This document shows positions 19,934-28,983 of a stretch of 64,000 bases of DNA, piece after piece. The notes under the pieces were generated by a model that had not been told where the DNA came from, did no database searches, and saw only the letters and a list, made by a program, of their open reading frames with translations. A program made the position numbers and the translations under genes. Source of the stretch: JAOUEA01 sp963810945. Lineage in GTDB: Bacteria; Actinomycetota; UBA4738; HRBIN12. Position 1 is the stretch's first letter. The number at the start of each line of letters is the position of its first letter. Where the stretch lies: assembly GCA_963810945.1 (NCBI GenBank), contig CAWEPI010000004.1, positions 558,001 to 622,000 of the forward strand. Direction: 5' to 3'.

Positions 19934-20244
19934 GCCTGCAACGCATCTGCACGACCGCGGACGTGCCCAGAGGCGAGGCGCGTCGCTTCGCCCTGGGGGA
20001 GCGGCACGTCGCCGTGGTCAACCTCGGCGAAGACGGCTTCCGCGCGCTCGACGCGATCTGCTCGCACGAGCATGCCTGGCTCGACGAAGGCGAGGTCGAG
20101 GTGGACGACTGCACGATCGAGTGTCCGAAGCACGGCTCGGTCTTCGACCTGGACACCGGTGCGCCCCGATCGCTCCCTGCCCTGAAGCCGGTGGCGGTCT
20201 ACGACCTGAAGATCGACGACGACGACATCCTGATCGAGGTGTGA
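19930..20244 (+). CDS. Rieske-type [2Fe-2S] ferredoxin in the suf operon
   Basis: This is a 104-residue small protein with one Rieske fold. The cluster ligands are C and H in ICSHEHAWL and C and H in ECPKHGSVFDL, spaced as in non-heme dioxygenase ferredoxins. The ATG overlaps the sufD stop (ATGA) and the gene ends 4 nt before sufC, so it is embedded and translationally coupled within the operon. Similar proteins occur in suf operons of several actinobacterial lineages. A role supplying electrons during cluster assembly is likely but inferred. Confidence 0.9.
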   Translation: MSLQRICTTADVPRGEARRFALGERHVAVVNLGEDGFRALDAICSHEHAWLDEGEVEVDDCTIECPKHGSVFDLDTGAPRSLPALKPVAVYDLKIDDDDILIEV

Positions 20245-20248
20245 CGAG

Positions 20249-21043
20249 ATGAGCGAGCACGGCAACGGTCCGGCCACGCTGGAGATCGAGGATCTCCATG
20301 CGGAGGTCGAGGGCAAGGAGATCCTCCAGGGGATCGACCTCGTGGTGAAACAGGGCGAGACGCATGCGCTGATGGGCCCGAACGGTTCCGGCAAGTCCAC
20401 GCTGTCCAACGTGATCATGGGTCGCCCCGGCTACAAGGTCACCGGCGGCAAGGTGGTGTTCAAGGGCGAGGACATCACCGCGCTCACGCCCGACGAGCGG
20501 GCCAAGCGCGGGCTCTTCCTGGCCATGCAGTACCCGACGGAGGTGCCGGGCGTCTCGGTCGTGAACTTCCTGCGGACCGCGTACCAGGCGGTGAAGGGCG
20601 AACAGGTGAGCGCCCTCGCGTTCCGCAAGCACATGAAGGAGCAGATGGACAAGCTCGGCATCGAAGACGCCATGGTGAATCGGTACGTGAACCAGGGGTT
20701 CTCGGGCGGGGAGAAGAAGCGGAACGAGGTCCTGCAGCTCGCCGTGCTCGAGCCACAGATCGCGATCTTGGACGAGACGGACTCGGGCCTCGATATCGAC
20801 TCGCTCAAGCTCGTGGCCGAGGGCGTGAACGAGCTCGTGGGTCCGGAGCTCGGCGTGCTGCTGATCACGCACTACCAGCGCATGCTCAACTACATCGCGC
20901 CCGACGTGGTCCACGTGATGATGAAGGGTCGTATCGTGAAGACCGGAGGCCCCGAGCTCGCCCACGAGCTGGAGGAGAAGGGGTACGAGGGCGTGCGGGA
21001 CGAGCTCGGCCTCGAAGCGGACGCCGCGGTCGAGACCGTCTGA
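20249..21043 (+). CDS. sufC: Fe-S cluster assembly ATPase SufC
   Basis: SufC is the ABC-type ATPase of the SufBCD complex. It has 264 residues with Walker A GPNGSGKST (about 43-51), ABC signature FSGGEKKRNE (about 151-160), Walker B AILDETDSGLD and the switch histidine in LLITHYQRML. The KKRNE extension of the signature is specific to SufC. It lies between the Rieske gene and sufS. Confidence 0.97.
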   Translation: MSEHGNGPATLEIEDLHAEVEGKEILQGIDLVVKQGETHALMGPNGSGKSTLSNVIMGRPGYKVTGGKVVFKGEDITALTPDERAKRGLFLAMQYPTEVPGVSVVNFLRTAYQAVKGEQVSALAFRKHMKEQMDKLGIEDAMVNRYVNQGFSGGEKKRNEVLQLAVLEPQIAILDETDSGLDIDSLKLVAEGVNELVGPELGVLLITHYQRMLNYIAPDVVHVMMKGRIVKTGGPELAHELEEKGYEGVRDELGLEADAAVETV

Positions 21044-21060
21044 AGGGTGGAGGTGCGGGG

Positions 21061-22302
21061 ATGACGGGACGCGTCGGAGGGCTGGACGTCGCGGCGATCC
21101 GCGCCGATTTCCCGATCCTGTCGCGCACCGTGGGCGACAAGCCGCTCGTCTACCTCGATTCGGCGGCGACATCGCAGAAGCCGATCCAGGTGATCGAGGC
21201 GGAGGCCGACTTCTACGCCGCCCACAACGCGAACGCGCACCGCGGGATCCACATGCTGGGTGAGGAGGCCACGGAGCTGTTCGAGGGCGCCCGCGCGAAG
21301 CTCGCCCGGTTCTTCAACGCCCCGTCGCCCGAAACGATCGTCTTCACGCGCGGTGTCACGGAGTCGATGAACCTCGTGGCGCAGGGATGGGGACGGAAGT
21401 TCCTCCGCGAGGGCGACGAGATCCTCATCACGGAGATGGAGCACCACTCCAACATCGTTCCGTGGCAGATGACGGTCGCGGTCACGGGGGCGACGCTCCG
21501 GTACGTGCCCCTCACCGACGACGGGCAGCTGGACCTCTCGGAGCTCGGGTCCCTGCTCACCGAGCGCACCAAGATCCTGGGCGTCACGGGCATGTCCAAC
21601 GCGCTGGGCACGATCACCCCGCTCCGGCAACTCGTGGAGGCCGCCCATGCCGTGGGCGCCGTCGTGGCGGTGGATGCCGCGCAGCTCGCGCCGCACCACG
21701 CGATCGACGTGGCGGAGCTCGACGTGGATCTGATGGCGTTCAGTGGCCACAAGATGCTCGGTCCCACCGCGAGCGGCGGGCTCTTCGGGAAGGCGGAGGT
21801 CCTCGAGGCCATGGACCCGATGATGGGTGGCGGCGAGATGATCCATGAGGTCTTCCACGACCACAGCACCTACAAGTCGTTCCCGCACAAGTTCGAGGGC
21901 GGCACGATGCCGATCGCGCAACAGGTCGGGCTGGGTGCCGCCGTCGACTACCTCGAGGCGCTCGGGATGGACCGGGTCCGCGCGCACGAGGAGGAGATCA
22001 CCGCCTACGCCCTCGATCGCCTGCTGGACGCCGGGGCGACCGTCTACGGTCCGAAGGACCCCTCGATCCGCGGCGGGGCGGTCAGCTTCTGGTTCAAGGA
22101 CGTCCATCCGCACGACCTCGCGACGATCGTGAACGAGGAGGGGGTCGCGATCCGAGCGGGCCACCACTGCGCTCAGCTCGTGATGCGGCGCTTCGACACG
22201 CCCGCCACCGCCCGAGCGTCGTTCTACGTCTACAACACCAAGGAAGAGGTGGACGTCCTGGTCGAGGCGCTCGCCAAGGCCGAGGACATCTTCACCATCT
22301 GA
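21061..22302 (+). CDS. sufS: Cysteine desulfurase SufS
   Basis: This PLP enzyme removes sulfur from cysteine for cluster assembly. It has 413 residues. The PLP-binding lysine is K231 in FSGHKMLGPTASG, and the persulfide-forming cysteine is C370 in GHHCAQLVMRR. The N-terminal YLDSAATSQKP and HRGIHMLGEEAT motifs are those of group II desulfurases. It pairs with SufU, encoded 15 nt downstream. Confidence 0.97.
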   Translation: MTGRVGGLDVAAIRADFPILSRTVGDKPLVYLDSAATSQKPIQVIEAEADFYAAHNANAHRGIHMLGEEATELFEGARAKLARFFNAPSPETIVFTRGVTESMNLVAQGWGRKFLREGDEILITEMEHHSNIVPWQMTVAVTGATLRYVPLTDDGQLDLSELGSLLTERTKILGVTGMSNALGTITPLRQLVEAAHAVGAVVAVDAAQLAPHHAIDVAELDVDLMAFSGHKMLGPTASGGLFGKAEVLEAMDPMMGGGEMIHEVFHDHSTYKSFPHKFEGGTMPIAQQVGLGAAVDYLEALGMDRVRAHEEEITAYALDRLLDAGATVYGPKDPSIRGGAVSFWFKDVHPHDLATIVNEEGVAIRAGHHCAQLVMRRFDTPATARASFYVYNTKEEVDVLVEALAKAEDIFTI

Positions 22303-22317
22303 ACCCAGGAGACCGCG

Positions 22318-22779
22318 TTGGCCCTCGACGACATCTACAAGGAAGTCATCCTCGATCACTACAAGAGCCCCCGGAACAAGCGAGAGCTCCCGGGCGCGGA
22401 GCTGCGCTGCACGCGGAACAACCCGCTCTGCGGCGACGAGATCACGGTCTTCGCCCACGTGGAGGACGGCAAGGTTCTCGAGGTGACGTTCCAAGGCGCG
22501 GGGTGCTCGATCAGTCAGTCGAGCGCGTCGATGATGACCGAGGCCGTGACCGGCGTGAGCGTCGAGGAGGCCGAGGCGATGGCGGCGCGCTTCCGCGGCA
22601 TGATGGCCGGCGAGGTGGATCCCGACGAGGACGCCTTCGGTGACCTCGTGGCGCTCAAGGGCGTGGTGAAGTACCCGATCCGCATCAAGTGCGCGGTGCT
22701 CGCTTGGGACGTGCTCCAGGAGGCGCTGGAGGGCGGCACCGCGACGGGCGGGCACGACCACACGATCGACGCGTCCTGA
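22318..22779 (+). CDS. sufU: Sulfur-transfer protein SufU
   Basis: SufU accepts persulfide from SufS through a zinc-bound cysteine. It has 153 residues, with YKSPRNKREL and three conserved cysteines in NPLCGDE, GAGCSISQSS and RIKCAVLAW. The 18-residue insertion typical of zinc-dependent SufU is represented by the GMMAGEVDPDEDAFGDL region. It starts with TTG. It is the last gene of the suf operon, and no SufE is present. Confidence 0.95.
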   Translation: MALDDIYKEVILDHYKSPRNKRELPGAELRCTRNNPLCGDEITVFAHVEDGKVLEVTFQGAGCSISQSSASMMTEAVTGVSVEEAEAMAARFRGMMAGEVDPDEDAFGDLVALKGVVKYPIRIKCAVLAWDVLQEALEGGTATGGHDHTIDAS

Positions 22780-22834
22780 ACATCGATCGTCCCTGCGGCA
22801 CACCGGGATGGTGGAGCCGACCCTCACGGACCCG

Positions 22835-22840
22835 TAGGCT
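22835..22840 (+). promoter_or_regulatory. Leaderless -10 of the antiporter gene
   Basis: TAGGCT, then 6 nt, then the ATG at 22847. Confidence 0.5.
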
Positions 22841-22846
22841 CCGCGC

Positions 22847-23905
22847 ATGCGGATCGGCCGCCCCTCCCTCGACTGGCTCCTGATCCTCGTCCCGATCTCG
22901 CTGTTCCTCCGTCTCGTCGATGCGCCCGCGCTCGCCATCTTCGCGACCTCGGCCGGCGCGATCCTGCCGCTCGCGGGGCTGATCGGGCGCTCGACCGAGC
23001 AGCTCGCGCTCCACACGGGCCCGCGCGCGGGTGGGCTGATCAATGCGACCTTCGGCAACGTCACCGAGCTGATCATCGCGTTCTTCCTGATCCTGGACGA
23101 CAAGGTGGAGGTCGTGAAGGCCTCGCTCACCGGTTCGATCATCGGGAACCTGCTGCTGGTCCTCGGCCTCGCGTTCTTCCTGGGTGGCCTCCGGCACAAG
23201 GAGCAGCACTTCAACCGCCGCTCGGCCTCCGTGCACTCGACCTCGATGGCCCTGGCGGTCACCGGCCTCCTGATGCCGGCACTCTTCGCCCTGGGTGGCC
23301 GGGAGACCTTCTTCCAGCGGGAGGTCGTCTCCGCCACCGTGGCCGCGGTCCTGATCGCGATGTACGCGGCGGCGCTCTTCTTCACGATGCGCACGCACGA
23401 GCACCTCTTCCGCGTGCCCGCGGAGGACGAGGAGGCGGTCTGGTCGCGCAACCGCTCCCTCACGATGCTGCTGGCGGCCACCGCCCTGGTCGCGCTCGAG
23501 TCGGAGCTCCTCGTGAGCTCGCTCGAACCGGCGCTCAAGACGCTCGGCCTCTCGGAGCTCTTCGTGGGGCTGATCGTGATCCCGGTGATCGGCAACGCCG
23601 CCGAACACTCCTCCGCGGTGCTCTTCGCGCTCCGGAACAAGGTGGACGTGACGCTGGAGATCGCGATCGGATCCTCCACCCAGATCGCGCTCTTCGTGGC
23701 GCCGGTGCTGGTGTTCGTCAGCCTCTTCATCGGTCACCCGATGGACTTCGTGTTCAGCACGTTCGAGGTCGCGGCGGTGGCGCTGGCCACGATCCTCGTG
23801 ACCCTGATCTCGCTGGACGGCGAGAGCAACTGGCTGGAAGGGTTCCAGCTGATGGGCGCCTACGCCATCATGGCCGCGAGCTTCTTCTTCGTGGAGCACC
23901 TGTGA
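22847..23905 (+). CDS. Calcium/proton antiporter (CaxA type)
   Basis: This is a 352-residue membrane exchanger with about eleven hydrophobic helices. The two inverted alpha repeats are visible: GGLINATFGNVTELIIAF in the first half (about 63-80) and VIPVIGNAAEHSSAVLFAL in the second (about 243-261), each with the acidic residue that binds the cation. An acidic linker (PAEDEEA) lies between the halves. It expels Ca2+ in exchange for H+. A leaderless promoter lies just upstream, and the stop overlaps the next gene as GTGA. Confidence 0.92.
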   Translation: MRIGRPSLDWLLILVPISLFLRLVDAPALAIFATSAGAILPLAGLIGRSTEQLALHTGPRAGGLINATFGNVTELIIAFFLILDDKVEVVKASLTGSIIGNLLLVLGLAFFLGGLRHKEQHFNRRSASVHSTSMALAVTGLLMPALFALGGRETFFQREVVSATVAAVLIAMYAAALFFTMRTHEHLFRVPAEDEEAVWSRNRSLTMLLAATALVALESELLVSSLEPALKTLGLSELFVGLIVIPVIGNAAEHSSAVLFALRNKVDVTLEIAIGSSTQIALFVAPVLVFVSLFIGHPMDFVFSTFEVAAVALATILVTLISLDGESNWLEGFQLMGAYAIMAASFFFVEHL

Positions 23906-25695
23906 TCCGGCGGATCCTGATCGCGCTCGGCATCCTCACGACCCTGATCGGTTCCGCATCGCCGGCGCGCGCCCAGGTCGCGGAGGTGATCCACCGCTAC
24001 GACGTGGCGATCGAGATCCGCGGGGACGGCACGCTGGGGATCACGGAGACGATCGACTACGACTTCGGCTCCTCGCCGCATCACGGCATCTTCCGCGACG
24101 TGCCCACGCGCCTGCGCTACGACGACACCCGGGATCGCCTCTACGGGCTCACGGTGGCGTCGGTGACGGCCACGGATGCCCCGGCGGACTACACGGTCGA
24201 GGAGATCGCGGGCGGACTCACGCGGATCAAGATCGGCGACCCCGACGTGGAGGTCACGGGACGGCACACCTACACGATCGCGTACACGGTGCGCGACGCG
24301 TTGAACGCCTTCCCCGATCATGACGAGCTGTACTGGAACGCGATCGGCACCGAGTGGGACGTCACGATCGAGGCCGCGACCGTCTCGGTCGTGACCCCGG
24401 GGGGCATCACGCGGGTCGCGTGCTTCGCGGGGCCCCAGGGCTCGACGCTCCCCTGCGACCGGGCCAAGGTCCGCGGCGAACGCGCGACGTTCGCGCAGGC
24501 CCAGCTCTATCCGTTCTCGGCGCTCACCGTCGTGGTGGGCTTGCCACCCGGGACGGTGACGGTGGCGCCGCCACATCTGGAGGAGCGGTGGTCTCTGGCG
24601 AGCGCGTTCCGTCTGAGCCGCGCCACCGAGGCGGCCTCGGGTGGGTTGCTGCTCCTGTTGGTTGGTGGGCTCATCGCCTTCATCTGGACGCGCGGACGGG
24701 ACCGCCGCTACCGGGGCTCGGACGTCGATCAGGTGATGGGCAACCCCACCGGCGAGGAGCAGGCGGTCCCCTTGTTCGAGGGAGGACGTTCGGCGCCCGT
24801 GGAGTTCGCGCCGCCCGAGGGGCTCCGTCCGGGGCAGGTCGGGACCCTGGTCGACGAGCAGGCGAACACGCTGGACGTCTCGGCCACGATCGTGGATCTC
24901 GCGGTACGGGGGTATCTGCTGATCCAGGAGTTGCCCGACGAGGGCTGGTTCGCGAAGCCCGACTGGCGGTTGATCAAGTTGGAGAAGCCCGATGACGAGC
25001 TGATCACCTACGAGCGTCGTCTGCTCGATGGGCTGTTCCGCGACGGGAACGAGGTGACCCTGTCCAGCCTCCGCACCACGTTCCACGAGCGCCTCGAAGG
25101 GGTGGAGGAGTCCCTCTACGTCGACGCGGTGAGCCGCAAGTGGTTCACGGCGCGGCCCGACAAGGTCCGGGCCCGATGGGCGGGCTGGGGCGTCCTGATC
25201 GTGGTGGTGGGGGGCCTCTTGACGTTCGCCTTGGCCCGGTGGACCCACTGGGGACTGCTGGGCCTCCCGGTGATCGTTGCGGGGCTGGTCCTGACGGTGG
25301 AGGCGAAGCGCATGCCGGCGCGCACCGCCGCCGGCACGGCGATGCTGCGCCGGGTGCGCGGATTCCGCACGGTGATCGAGAAGGCGGAGACCAACATGGC
25401 GCGCTGGGCGGAGCAGGAGAACGTCTTCACGCGGTACCTGCCGTACGCGGTCGTCTTCGGGTGCACGGAGAAGTGGGCGAAGGCGTTCGCCTCGCTCGGG
25501 GTCGAGCCCGACACCTCCTGGTACATGTCGAGCCGTCCCTTCATCTACGCCGATTTCGCGCACTCGGTCGACGGGTTCTCCGTGGCGACCGTGGGGGCGA
25601 TCGCCTCCACGCCGGCCGGTTCCGGATCGAGCGGCTTCTCCGGCGGCGGCTTCTCCGGAGGGGGAGGCGGCGGCGGAGGAGGCGGTTCCTGGTAG
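23902..25695 (+). CDS. DUF2207 membrane protein with glycine-rich tail
   Basis: This is a 597-residue exported protein of the DUF2207 family, whose function is not established. A signal peptide (residues 1-24, ending SPARA) precedes an extracellular beta-rich domain (about 25-215), a transmembrane helix near 250-270 (LLLLLVGGLIAFIW), a cytosolic winged-helix-like part and a second hydrophobic pair near 430-470. The C-terminus is almost only Gly and Ser (SGGGFSGGGG... ending SW), a feature many family members share. The GTG start overlaps the antiporter stop. Confidence 0.85.
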   Translation: MIRRILIALGILTTLIGSASPARAQVAEVIHRYDVAIEIRGDGTLGITETIDYDFGSSPHHGIFRDVPTRLRYDDTRDRLYGLTVASVTATDAPADYTVEEIAGGLTRIKIGDPDVEVTGRHTYTIAYTVRDALNAFPDHDELYWNAIGTEWDVTIEAATVSVVTPGGITRVACFAGPQGSTLPCDRAKVRGERATFAQAQLYPFSALTVVVGLPPGTVTVAPPHLEERWSLASAFRLSRATEAASGGLLLLLVGGLIAFIWTRGRDRRYRGSDVDQVMGNPTGEEQAVPLFEGGRSAPVEFAPPEGLRPGQVGTLVDEQANTLDVSATIVDLAVRGYLLIQELPDEGWFAKPDWRLIKLEKPDDELITYERRLLDGLFRDGNEVTLSSLRTTFHERLEGVEESLYVDAVSRKWFTARPDKVRARWAGWGVLIVVVGGLLTFALARWTHWGLLGLPVIVAGLVLTVEAKRMPARTAAGTAMLRRVRGFRTVIEKAETNMARWAEQENVFTRYLPYAVVFGCTEKWAKAFASLGVEPDTSWYMSSRPFIYADFAHSVDGFSVATVGAIASTPAGSGSSGFSGGGFSGGGGGGGGGGSW

Positions 25696-25719
25696 CGCCG
25701 CGTCCGCTCCCTCGGCCCG

Positions 25720-25725
25720 TAGCAT
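25720..25725 (+). promoter_or_regulatory. Leaderless -10 of acetyltransferase gene
   Basis: TAGCAT, then 7 nt, then the ATG at 25733. It supports that ATG over the one at 25724, which overlaps the hexamer. Confidence 0.45.
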
Positions 25726-25732
25726 GTGCGCG

Positions 25733-26725
25733 ATGCGGATCACGTTCTCCGAGGACGGGCGCGACTTCCAACGGCGCGGATGGGCAGAGCTGGTCGATGC
25801 CGATCCGGGAGGGACGTTCTTCCACACGCCGGCCTACCTCAAGCTCTACTGGGAGGAGTTCGGGGAGCAGCCCGAGCATCTCCTGCTGGGGTTCGCCGAG
25901 GAGGACGACGGGACCCAGGTCGGCGCCGTGGCGTTCGAGCGGATCGGGACCACCCTGCGGTTCCTCGGGGGCACCGAGGTCACCGACTACATGGGGCCGG
26001 TGGGGCTCCCACAGGCGCAGGAGACCATCGCGAAGGAGCTGTGGGCGGCCCTGCTGGGTCGCGATGATTGGACCGACGCCGACCTCCGCGGCCTGCCCGA
26101 GGATCGCCCGTGGCTGGGCCTCCTGCGGGATGCGGCCGCCGCCCAGGGGCTCGGCGTCGAGGAGGCTGAGGATCAGAACGGGGTCGCCCCGTTCCTGCCC
26201 CTCGGCGCGACGTGGGACGGGTACCTCGAGGCGCTCCCCGCCAAGTTGCGCCACGAGATCCGGCGCAAGGCGAAGAAGCTCAAAGCCGAGGCCGGGCCCG
26301 TCGCGATCCGTACCGCAACTGCCGAGACGCTCATCCCGCTCCTGGACCGCTTCGTCGAGCTGCATCGGATGAGCGAGGGCCCCAAGGGCGTCTTCATGCA
26401 GCCCGGCATGGAGATCTTCTTCCGACGCCTGGGCGAGGCGTTCCTGCCCGGCGGCATCTTCCGGCTCAACATGATCGAGGTCGGGGGCGAGCTCGCCGCC
26501 GGCACGATCGGGTTCGCCTTCGACCGGACGTTCTTCCTCTACAACTCGGCGTTCGATCGGGGATGGGGCAACCTCGCGCCCGGGATGGTGCTGGTCGGCG
26601 AGGACATCCGCATGGCCATCGAGGAGGGGTGCGACGGCTTCGACCTGCTGAAGGGCGACTACCAGTACAAGTACCGGTTCGGGGCGTATCCACGTGCCGT
26701 CAACCGGCTGGTCGTCACCCGCTGA
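25733..26725 (+). CDS. GNAT acetyltransferase (FemAB/BioF2-like)
   Basis: This is a 330-residue cytoplasmic protein resembling the tandem-GNAT acetyltransferases related to FemAB and CelD. The N-terminal GNAT half includes TPAYLKLYWEEFGEQPEHLL; the C-terminal half has KLRHEIRRKAKKLKAE followed by GELAAGTIGFAFDRTFFLYNSA-type acceptor-fold sequence and FDLLKGDYQYKYRFG, a conserved ending. Substrates of the family include cell-wall or polysaccharide precursors; this one is not known. The ATG at 25733 is preferred because of the -10 seven bases upstream. It converges on the anti-sigma gene with a 6-nt gap. Confidence 0.8.
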   Translation: MRITFSEDGRDFQRRGWAELVDADPGGTFFHTPAYLKLYWEEFGEQPEHLLLGFAEEDDGTQVGAVAFERIGTTLRFLGGTEVTDYMGPVGLPQAQETIAKELWAALLGRDDWTDADLRGLPEDRPWLGLLRDAAAAQGLGVEEAEDQNGVAPFLPLGATWDGYLEALPAKLRHEIRRKAKKLKAEAGPVAIRTATAETLIPLLDRFVELHRMSEGPKGVFMQPGMEIFFRRLGEAFLPGGIFRLNMIEVGGELAAGTIGFAFDRTFFLYNSAFDRGWGNLAPGMVLVGEDIRMAIEEGCDGFDLLKGDYQYKYRFGAYPRAVNRLVVTR

Positions 26726-26731
26726 GGACGC

Positions 26732-27466
26732 TCACACGGAGGAGATCCGCGCCGCCGCCAGCAGCGTGCCGTCGGCCGCACGCAAGGTGAGCCGATCGAA
26801 GCTCGCGAGGTCGCTCGCGGTCACGAGCCAGGTGGCGCCGTTCCCGTCGGCCTGGAACTCCAGGTCCCAGAGGTCCACCGTCCGGCCGTCGGGAGCCTCT
26901 AGGGTCGCGGTGGCGGTGCCTTCCATCCGCGGCCCGCGCGCGAAGACCGCCACCCACGATTGACCCTCGTGCGACTCGTACACCACCACGCTGCCGTCGA
27001 TCGTGACGCCGGGCGCCGCCTGCAGCGTGCCCGCACGGAACTCCTTGCCGCCCAGGATCTGCAGGAGTCGGCCGTAGCTGTCGCCGGCCGAGGCCAGCTG
27101 CGTGGCCTGACGATGCTCGGACAGGCCCCAGGTGAGCGAGGCGACCAGCGCCACGACCGCGGCCGCGGCTCCCAGCCGTCGAAGACCACGGCCCCTGCGC
27201 GCAGCTGCGGGATGCGCGTCGGCCTCGGTGGTGTCGCGCCACTCGTCGGCGAGCTGGCTCAGCACGCGGTCCTCCAGTTCGGGCGGCGGGGGCGCGTCGT
27301 GGGCGGCCTGCGCGAACAGCGCCAGGCCGTCGCCCAGCGCGCCCATCTCGGCCCGGCATCCGGCGCAACCGCGGAGGTGGCGTCGCAGCGCGAGGTCGGT
27401 CGTGTCGTCGAGCGTCCCGAGGACGTGCTCGGGCAGGCGCTCGCGCGTCTCCTCACAGCTCGTCAC
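26732..27466 (-). CDS. Anti-sigma factor with zinc-finger domain (RskA-like)
   Basis: This is a 244-residue membrane protein that should hold the adjacent ECF sigma factor inactive. The N-terminal anti-sigma domain has the zinc-binding H..CxxC arrangement in RRHLRGCAGC (about 28-37). One transmembrane helix follows near 98-115 (AAAAVVALVASLTWGL), and the C-terminal half is an extracytoplasmic RskA-type domain. Its start overlaps the end of the sigma gene by 14 nt, so the two are co-translated. Confidence 0.9.
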   Translation of the reverse strand: MTSCEETRERLPEHVLGTLDDTTDLALRRHLRGCAGCRAEMGALGDGLALFAQAAHDAPPPPELEDRVLSQLADEWRDTTEADAHPAAARRGRGLRRLGAAAAVVALVASLTWGLSEHRQATQLASAGDSYGRLLQILGGKEFRAGTLQAAPGVTIDGSVVVYESHEGQSWVAVFARGPRMEGTATATLEAPDGRTVDLWDLEFQADGNGATWLVTASDLASFDRLTLRAADGTLLAAARISSV

Positions 27467-28028
27467 GCCGCACCTCCTCGCTCATCGCTTCACGGAGTCG
27501 AAGCAGGGCCGTCCGGATCCGTGTCTTCGCCGTGCCCACCGGGATGCCCTCCAGTTCCGCCACCTCGGCGCTCGTCTTGCCTCCGAAATACGCCAACTCC
27601 AGGGCCGCACGCTGCTCACCCGAGAGCCGGGCCATCGCGCGCCGGGCGCGGTCGGCCATGTCGCCCGTCTCGGCGAGCTCCTCGGGTCCGGCGGCGGGAT
27701 CGTCCTCCCGTGGTCGCCCCGTGGCTTCGAGCGAGCGAACCTCCAGGACCCGTCGGCGCAGTCCGTCGATCGCGAGGGAGCGGGCGACCAGCAGGATCCA
27801 TGTCTCCAGCTTGCCCCGCGTCGCGTCGTAGCGGTCCGCGTTGCGCCAGAGCTTCACGAACGTGTCCTGGACCAGATCCTGCGCGGCCGCGTCCGAGCCC
27901 AGCATCACGATGCCCAAGCCGTAGATCCGTGACGCGAAGCGTCCGTAGAGCCGGTCGGCGGCCGCGGCATCGCGCGCGGCGAACGCACGCATCAGCGCGC
28001 CGTCGTCCTCCGGGTCGTTCGTTCGCAT
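27453..28028 (-). CDS. ECF-family RNA polymerase sigma factor
   Basis: This is a 191-residue group 4 sigma factor. Region 2 includes AQDLVQDTFVKLWRNADRYD (about 50-69), and region 4 includes LSGEQRAALELAYFGGKTSAEV and GTAKTRIRTALLRLRE. The ATG at 28028 is favoured over the GTG nine bases upstream, since a TACCGT -10 lies exactly 7 nt before it. It is translationally coupled to its anti-sigma factor. The regulon cannot be read from this window. Confidence 0.93.
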   Translation of the reverse strand: MRTNDPEDDGALMRAFAARDAAAADRLYGRFASRIYGLGIVMLGSDAAAQDLVQDTFVKLWRNADRYDATRGKLETWILLVARSLAIDGLRRRVLEVRSLEATGRPREDDPAAGPEELAETGDMADRARRAMARLSGEQRAALELAYFGGKTSAEVAELEGIPVGTAKTRIRTALLRLREAMSEEVRRDEL

Positions 28029-28035
28029 GCGCAGC

Positions 28036-28041
28036 ACGGTA
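28036..28041 (-). promoter_or_regulatory. Leaderless -10 of ECF sigma gene
   Basis: TACCGT on the minus strand, 7 nt before the ATG at 28028. Confidence 0.45.
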
Positions 28042-28095
28042 ATCCCAAGGGGTACGAACGGGAAGGCGCCGGGGTTTGCGGCCGGTCCCGCGCCC

Positions 28096-28926
28096 CTACG
28101 GGTACGCGCGCAGGTTCCGCAGGACCGTGAGCGCGAGCTCCCTGTCGCCGCCGATCACCGCGTTGCCGGAGGCGTACACCTCGTCGGCGTCGAGGCGACG
28201 GCCCGCCACGAGCGCGAGCTGAGGCGCGCGGCCCGTGATCTCCGCGTCGGCGTGCCGGCCCGAAGGCGGCACCTCGCCCGCGCCCAGGCCCCAGTGCCAC
28301 ACGCCCTCGCCGGCGCCCTCGGAGCGCACCCGGACGGTCTTCCCTCCCAGGTCGAGGCCGGCCCGACCCAGCGACCAGGGGAGCATGCGCACGGCCATGT
28401 CGATCGTGAGGTAGATGGGCCAGTGCTCGTACTGCGGTCCGAGACCGTTGGTGGCTCGCACGTCCTCGCCGTGCAGCCACCACTCGATGACGCGGGTCTG
28501 CACCAGGTAGCGCGCGGCGATGGGTCCTGCGACGTAGTCGAAGCGGCATCGCTCCCAGTCCTCCGCCGACAGGAGGGCGGCGTGCGCCAGGAACGACTCG
28601 CAGGCGAGGCCGCAACTCATCAGGATCTCGCGCGTGTCCACGCCCGATCGCCGGTCGACGGTCCAGGCGTTGAACCCGTCGAGGGTGAAGGGTTCTTCAC
28701 CGAGCGAGCCCTTGTACTCGTCGAGTTCGACGGTGGGCTCGCCGGCCACCAGCTGCGCCGCGAGCGTGTCGCCCGCGGCGAGGTGGGCGATCACGTCGCG
28801 GTTCCACCAGCCCGCGGCCGCGCTCGGCTGCTCCCAGCTCGCGGGGTCGGCGTACTGGATCATCCGGCCGAGCCGCTGCCGCTCGGCGTGCGCGACGCCC
28901 AGCAGCGTCTCCCGGTCGAGGCTCAA
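28096..28926 (-). CDS. Mycothiol-type maleylpyruvate isomerase/DinB-family protein
   Basis: This is a 276-residue protein with an N-terminal DinB-like four-helix domain and a C-terminal domain of the type found in actinobacterial mycothiol-dependent maleylpyruvate isomerase relatives. Visible signatures are WNRDVIAHLAAGD (metal-site histidine), the middle histidine region WWLHGEDVR and the C-terminal ALVAGRRLDADEV. The open frame continues upstream, but the TTG at 28926 after GGGGGG gives the expected N-terminus SLDRETLLGVAHAERQRL. The substrate is unknown; members often take part in thiol-dependent isomerisation or detoxification. Confidence 0.75.
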   Translation of the reverse strand: MSLDRETLLGVAHAERQRLGRMIQYADPASWEQPSAAAGWWNRDVIAHLAAGDTLAAQLVAGEPTVELDEYKGSLGEEPFTLDGFNAWTVDRRSGVDTREILMSCGLACESFLAHAALLSAEDWERCRFDYVAGPIAARYLVQTRVIEWWLHGEDVRATNGLGPQYEHWPIYLTIDMAVRMLPWSLGRAGLDLGGKTVRVRSEGAGEGVWHWGLGAGEVPPSGRHADAEITGRAPQLALVAGRRLDADEVYASGNAVIGGDRELALTVLRNLRAYP

Positions 28927-28971
28927 ACGGATCCCCCCTGCTCTTCGGCGTTCAGGTGTCGGCGCGGATTG

Positions 28972-28977
28972 TACATT
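28972..28977 (+). promoter_or_regulatory. Leaderless -10 of glycerate kinase gene
   Basis: TACATT, then 6 nt, then the ATG at 28984. Confidence 0.5.
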
Positions 28978-28983
28978 CGCGGG

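Noticed and set aside
20890..23730. A 946-codon minus-strand frame opposite sufC, sufS, sufU and the antiporter
   Set aside because: It covers four well-supported genes on the other strand and has no recognisable domain.
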